Assembly (NCBI GenBank): GCA_900553305.1
Contig: USDI01000072.1
Location: 1 to 9,702, forward strand
Direction: 5' to 3'
From: an uncultured Lachnospiraceae bacterium
GTDB lineage: Bacteria > Bacillota > Clostridia > Lachnospirales > Lachnospiraceae
DNA length: 9,702 bases
The notes under the pieces were generated by a model. The model saw only the letters and a program-made list of their open reading frames with translations. It did not search any database and was not told the origin of the DNA. The translations under genes and the position numbers were made by a program. This document shows, piece after piece, positions 7,348 to 9,702 of the stretch; position 1 is the stretch's first letter, and the number at the start of each line of letters is the position of its first letter.

Positions 7348-8277
7348 TTATCCCTTTACAGCACCGATCATAATACCCTTGGTAAAGAATCTCTGGAAGA
7401 TGGGATATACCAGGATGATTGGTGTTACTACTACAATCGTTACCGTCATACGAATGGATGTTGCTGTGGAAGCATGTGCAAGACTGGCTGCCATAGCTTC
7501 CGCCGAGGATGAATTATTTACCAGTGACTTCAAGGAGCTTGCCTGATTCAGATAATTGTACAAAACATACTGTAATGTATAGAGCTTATCATCTGTAACC
7601 AGAAGCAGGGTATCCTGGAAGGAGTTCCACTGTGCAACTGCTGCAAAGATCGCTACCGTTGCAAGAATCGGTTTGATAATCGGTATAATGATCTGGAAAA
7701 AGATTCTCAGCGTTCCGGCTCCGTCAATCTCTGCCGCATCCTCTAATTCCTTGGGAATAGACTCTACAAAGGTCTTACACAAAATAATGTAAAATGGCTG
7801 AACGGCTGCAGGAAGGATGTAAACCCAGAAGTTATTGGTAAGCCCCAGGTTCTTCATGGTGATAAACCAGGGAATAATACCTGCGTTAAAATACATGGTT
7901 GCGGCTACCATTCTGAACCACAACTTTCTGTGCCACATAGTTTCTCTGGTAAACATATATCCCAGGAAAGCCGCTACAATTACCGTTACAAACGTTCCGA
8001 TCACCGTTCTGGCTAAAGAAATTTTCGTAGCCTGAAGCAAACCGTCAATCTTCATTACGTTCAGGTAATTGGTAAAGTGAATCCCCTTAGGCCAGAAGAC
8101 AATTTTTCCACGTTCGCTTAAGTCATTTGCACTGATCGTGTTAATAAAAATGTAGTAAAACGGATAAACACATACAAAAGCAAAAATGGAATAAATCACA
8201 TAGGTAAGGATGCTGATAATTCTGTCACCGATACTGACTTTGTATTTTACTTTTTTTGTTTTCGGTTCTTTACTCAT
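7348..8277 (-). CDS. ABC sugar permease, YtcP/LplC type
   Basis: A 309-residue inner-membrane subunit that forms the sugar channel together with the permease encoded just upstream. After a Lys-rich cytoplasmic N terminus there are hydrophobic segments near residues 20-47, 88-108, 125-140, 150-170, 200-216 and 274-292. The ATPase-contacting EAA loop appears as DAAEIDG at 180-186 followed by IIIPIIKP at 196-203. The C terminus FTKGIMIGAVKG (298-309) is a hallmark of this carbohydrate-uptake (CUT1) subgroup. The start ATG is preceded by AAGGGGGAAGCGAA; the stop codon of the upstream permease (TAA) runs directly into this purine tract, leaving 12 bases between the genes and suggesting translational coupling. 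Family and role are secure; the exact sugar is not readable. Confidence 0.94.
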   Translation of the reverse strand: MSKEPKTKKVKYKVSIGDRIISILTYVIYSIFAFVCVYPFYYIFINTISANDLSERGKIVFWPKGIHFTNYLNVMKIDGLLQATKISLARTVIGTFVTVIVAAFLGYMFTRETMWHRKLWFRMVAATMYFNAGIIPWFITMKNLGLTNNFWVYILPAAVQPFYIILCKTFVESIPKELEDAAEIDGAGTLRIFFQIIIPIIKPILATVAIFAAVAQWNSFQDTLLLVTDDKLYTLQYVLYNYLNQASSLKSLVNNSSSAEAMAASLAHASTATSIRMTVTIVVVTPIILVYPIFQRFFTKGIMIGAVKG

Positions 8278-8289
8278 TTCGCTTCCCCC

Positions 8290-9213
8290 TTAAATAAATC
8301 CTTCGCCTCTGATGAGCTTTGAAGCCTTATTGGTAACACACAGCAAAACAACGCTGATCAAAGTCTTCAGAATACTGATGGCAGTAGAAAGGGAATATCC
8401 TCCGCTACCCATTGCCAGATTGTAAACATACAGGTCAAGAACCTGAATACTATCTTTATTGAATGCATTCTGGAATACGAAGTACTGCTCCATTCCGTTG
8501 CTGAGGAAGTTTGCAAGGTTCAGCATAACCAGTACAAAGTAGGTCGGAAGAATACTTGGAATGGTAATGTTCCAGATAATCTGCATCCTGGATGCACCGT
8601 CTACCCTGGCCGCTTCATTCATTTCCTCATCAATTCCGGCGATAGCAGCCAGATACATGATTGCGGCCCATCCGGCATTTTTCCAGGTCAGCCACAGCCA
8701 CATCTTAAACCAGATATGATCTCCCGACTGTAAGAACAGAACCGGTGAATCAATAAGTCCCAGCTTCATTCCAACCGTATTCACAACGCCGGTACTGTTA
8801 AATACACAGTATGCAATGGAGTAAACAAGTACCCAACTGATGAAGTTTGGAAGAGTTGTAACTGTCTGTACGATCTTCTGGAATGGTCTGCACTTGATTT
8901 CATTAAGAAAGATGGCAAATATCATTGGAAACCAGGAAAACAAAAGGCTGATACCGCTCATAGCAAAAGTATTTCGAATTACCATAAGCAACTGCTTTAA
9001 TTTCACATCATTTTCCACCATAGATTTGAACCACTTCAGTCCAACGAACTTATCCCACGAAAGTGATGCAGGCGGCTTATAGTCAAAAAAGGCATATACC
9101 CAGCCATACAGTGGATAATAAGAAAAGACCAACACCAGAATCAGAAAGGGAAGTATGTATAAGAATTCTCTGTACCCTCTCAATTTTTTCTTATTACTGA
9201 AAAAATCTTTCAT
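8290..9213 (-). CDS. ABC sugar permease, LplB type
   Basis: A 307-residue inner-membrane permease and the first gene of the operon. It begins with a Lys/Arg-rich stretch (MKDFFSNKKKLRGYREFLY), then the strong first membrane segment ILPFLILVLVFSYYPLYGW (20-38), and further hydrophobic segments near 80-103, 122-138, 168-192, 217-238 and 275-292. The EAA loop is NEAARVDGAS (199-208) followed by ITIPSILP (216-223), the contact site for the ATPase. The frame stays open up to 9306, but the ATG at 9211-9213 is chosen because AGGAGG lies 6 bases upstream, and because the longer version would cover the operator and promoter. No ATPase gene is present in the window, as is common for this transporter type, which usually shares an MsmX-like ATPase encoded elsewhere. 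Family and role are secure. Confidence 0.94.
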   Translation of the reverse strand: MKDFFSNKKKLRGYREFLYILPFLILVLVFSYYPLYGWVYAFFDYKPPASLSWDKFVGLKWFKSMVENDVKLKQLLMVIRNTFAMSGISLLFSWFPMIFAIFLNEIKCRPFQKIVQTVTTLPNFISWVLVYSIAYCVFNSTGVVNTVGMKLGLIDSPVLFLQSGDHIWFKMWLWLTWKNAGWAAIMYLAAIAGIDEEMNEAARVDGASRMQIIWNITIPSILPTYFVLVMLNLANFLSNGMEQYFVFQNAFNKDSIQVLDLYVYNLAMGSGGYSLSTAISILKTLISVVLLCVTNKASKLIRGEGFI

Positions 9214-9219
9214 TTCTGT

Positions 9220-9225
9220 CCTCCT
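9220..9225 (-). promoter_or_regulatory. Ribosome binding site that sets the first permease start
   Basis: A perfect AGGAGG on the minus strand lies 6 bases before the ATG at 9211-9213. It rules against the longer open frame that reaches 9306. Confidence 0.9.
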
Positions 9226-9247
9226 ATCTGTTTCACGCCAACGATTT

Positions 9248-9263
9248 GGTTTAACGTTTGACA
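9248..9263 (-). promoter_or_regulatory. Operator 1, CG-centred LacI-type site at the transcription start
   Basis: The minus strand reads TGTCAAACGTTAAACC, an imperfect palindrome around a central CG, as is usual for LacI/GalR-family operators. It starts only a few bases downstream of the predicted transcription start (about 9267-9268), a position where a bound repressor would block the polymerase. It shares 11 of 12 bases over AAACGTTWAACC with the site at 9379-9394. The natural partner is the LacI-family protein encoded immediately upstream. Binding is inferred from the sequence and position. Confidence 0.65.
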
Positions 9264-9274
9264 TCTTTAGTTTT

Positions 9275-9303
9275 ATAATATTATCCGCTTTCACCTGTGT
9301 CAA
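9275..9303 (-). promoter_or_regulatory. Sigma-A-type promoter of the transporter/enzyme operon
   Basis: On the minus strand a perfect -35 box TTGACA (9298-9303) is separated by exactly 17 bases from TATTAT (9275-9280), one mismatch from the -10 consensus. The transcription start should be an A near 9267-9268, giving a leader of about 54 bases before the first permease gene. The bases upstream of the -35 box are rich in A and T runs (about 9304-9345), which may act as an UP element. A promoter this strong needs a repressor, consistent with the operator that overlaps its start. Confidence 0.85.
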
Positions 9304-9340
9304 CAATTTTTAGTGTAATTATGTGCTTTTTGTATACTTT

Positions 9341-9354
9341 CATAAACTTTTATG
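9341..9354. repeat. Palindrome CATAAA-CT-TTTATG upstream of the promoter
   Basis: Exact 6-base inverted arms around 2 bases, centred about 45 bp upstream of the -35 box. The position would suit an activator site, but the sequence is AT-rich in an AT-rich stretch and could be chance. No known regulator is assigned. Confidence 0.35.
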
Positions 9355-9363
9355 ACTTATTTT

Positions 9364-9376
9364 ATGCAATTTGCAT
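9364..9376. repeat. Palindrome ATGCAA-T-TTGCAT next to operator 2
   Basis: Exact 6-base inverted arms around one T, ending 2 bases before operator 2 begins. It is a second candidate protein-binding site in the control region. No regulator is assigned. Confidence 0.4.
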
Positions 9377-9378
9377 GT

Positions 9379-9394
9379 GGTTAAACGTTTTCTT
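9379..9394 (-). promoter_or_regulatory. Operator 2, upstream copy of the CG-centred site
   Basis: The minus strand reads AAGAAAACGTTTAACC. Aligned on the CG it matches operator 1 at 11 of the last 12 positions. The two CG centres are 131 bp apart, so one tetramer or two dimers could bridge them by DNA looping, as in other LacI-type systems. It also matches the CcpA cre consensus TGWAANCGNTNWCA except at three end positions, so a catabolite-control role is an alternative. Confidence 0.55.
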
Positions 9395-9420
9395 ATATTA
9401 GTGTGCTACCAATGCCAAAA

Positions 9421-9452
9421 AGAGGCCGTAGTCAGTAATGACTACGGCCTCT
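9421..9452 (-). terminator. Rho-independent terminator of the LacI-family gene
   Basis: AGAGGCCGTAGTCA (9421-9434) and TGACTACGGCCTCT (9439-9452) form a perfect 14-bp stem with a 4-base loop. In the minus direction it is followed directly by TTTT then GGC. It sits 33 bases after the regulator stop codon and separates the regulator transcript from the transporter promoter. The T-run is short, but the stem is very stable. Confidence 0.88.
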
Positions 9453-9485
9453 CCTCGTAACTATACTTATTTTATTTGATTTCAA

Positions 9486-9702
9486 TTACTTAATTTCCTT
9501 AACAGAACATCTCTCCACAAGGAAACACGGAATCAATATTTCCCTGTTCATTTCCACTTCACCCTTTTCGATCTGATCGAATAGAAGCTTCGCTGAGGTA
9601 GTTCCAATTTCCTTTAGCGGCAGCGCCATGGTTGTAAGTCCCGGAATCATGTACTCGGAAAGCACATGGTTATCAAAGCCAGGTTTACTTACGGTACCCT
9701 CT
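9486..9702 (-). CDS. LacI/GalR-family transcriptional regulator, C-terminal end (cut by window edge)
   Basis: The last 71 codons and stop (TAA at 9486-9488) of a gene that enters from the right edge. The translation contains GFDNHVLSEYMIPGLTTMALP, KEIGTTSAKLLFDQIEKGEV and EILIPCFLVERCSVKEIK at the end. The Asp-Asn in the GFDN segment, PGLTT and the closing LIPC-LVER pattern are the standard C-terminal part of the periplasmic-binding-protein-like sensor domain of LacI-family regulators, which binds the inducer sugar and mediates pairing. The DNA-binding helix-turn-helix is outside the window. Being directly upstream, in the same direction, of a promoter flanked by CG-centred operators, it is the probable repressor of this operon. 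The family call is firm; the target and inducer are inferred. Confidence 0.92.
   Translation of the reverse strand, partial: EGTVSKPGFDNHVLSEYMIPGLTTMALPLKEIGTTSAKLLFDQIEKGEVEMNREILIPCFLVERCSVKEIK

Noticed and set aside
9248..9263. CcpA cre site at operator 1
   Set aside because: Aligned on the CG, both ends of the cre consensus mismatch (three bases on one side and two on the other); a LacI-type site fits better.
9214..9306. N-terminal extension of the first permease to 9306
   Set aside because: It would run through the -10 box and operator, and the internal ATG at 9213 has a perfect AGGAGG.
1..9702. CRISPR arrays, insertion sequences, tRNA or rRNA genes, riboswitches
   Set aside because: No repeat-spacer pattern, transposase-like protein, tRNA-like fold or long structured leader was seen; almost the whole window is accounted for by the genes and short control regions.

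Overview
The window reads as part of a carbohydrate-utilisation locus from a Gram-positive anaerobe of the Bacillota, most likely a Lachnospiraceae-type gut or rumen clostridium. This is inferred from the purine-rich ribosome binding sites, a near-consensus sigma-A promoter, a lipoprotein substrate-binding protein with a Ser/Thr/Glu/Asp-rich linker, and the LplB/YtcP type of sugar permease. Every gene lies on the minus strand, so transcription runs from high to low coordinates.

Reading in the direction of transcription: the end of a LacI-family regulator (9486-9702) is closed by a strong hairpin terminator (9421-9452). A control region of about 270 bases follows. It holds a TTGACA/TATTAT promoter with a 17-bp spacer (9275-9303), a CG-centred operator-like site just downstream of the expected transcription start, a sister site about 131 bp upstream, and two further short palindromes. 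Next come two ABC permease genes (8290-9213 and 7348-8277) and a lipoprotein substrate-binding protein gene (5500-7275). A perfect 11-bp hairpin (5402-5428) separates these from three cytoplasmic enzymes: a right-handed beta-helix glycosidase resembling GH120 beta-xylosidases (3419-5374), a two-module esterase joining a type-B carboxylesterase to an SGNH hydrolase (783-3395), and the N-terminal 256 residues of a GH51 alpha-L-arabinofuranosidase (1-768). The operon probably continues past the left edge. No ATPase for the transporter is present, which is usual for this transporter type because it generally borrows a shared MsmX-like ATPase.

Inferred biology: the transporter imports substituted oligosaccharides, best guessed as arabinoxylo-oligosaccharides that still carry arabinose and acetyl or feruloyl-type esters. 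The esterase strips the acyl groups, the GH51 enzyme removes arabinose and the beta-helix enzyme releases xylose, all inside the cell. The LacI-type protein probably represses the operon until an inducing sugar appears. The most interesting points are the double-esterase fusion, whose SGNH half lacks the usual catalytic Asp position, and the beta-helix enzyme, which keeps the Asp/Glu pair of GH120 in an otherwise diverged protein. The substrate assignment is inference and not proven by the sequence.
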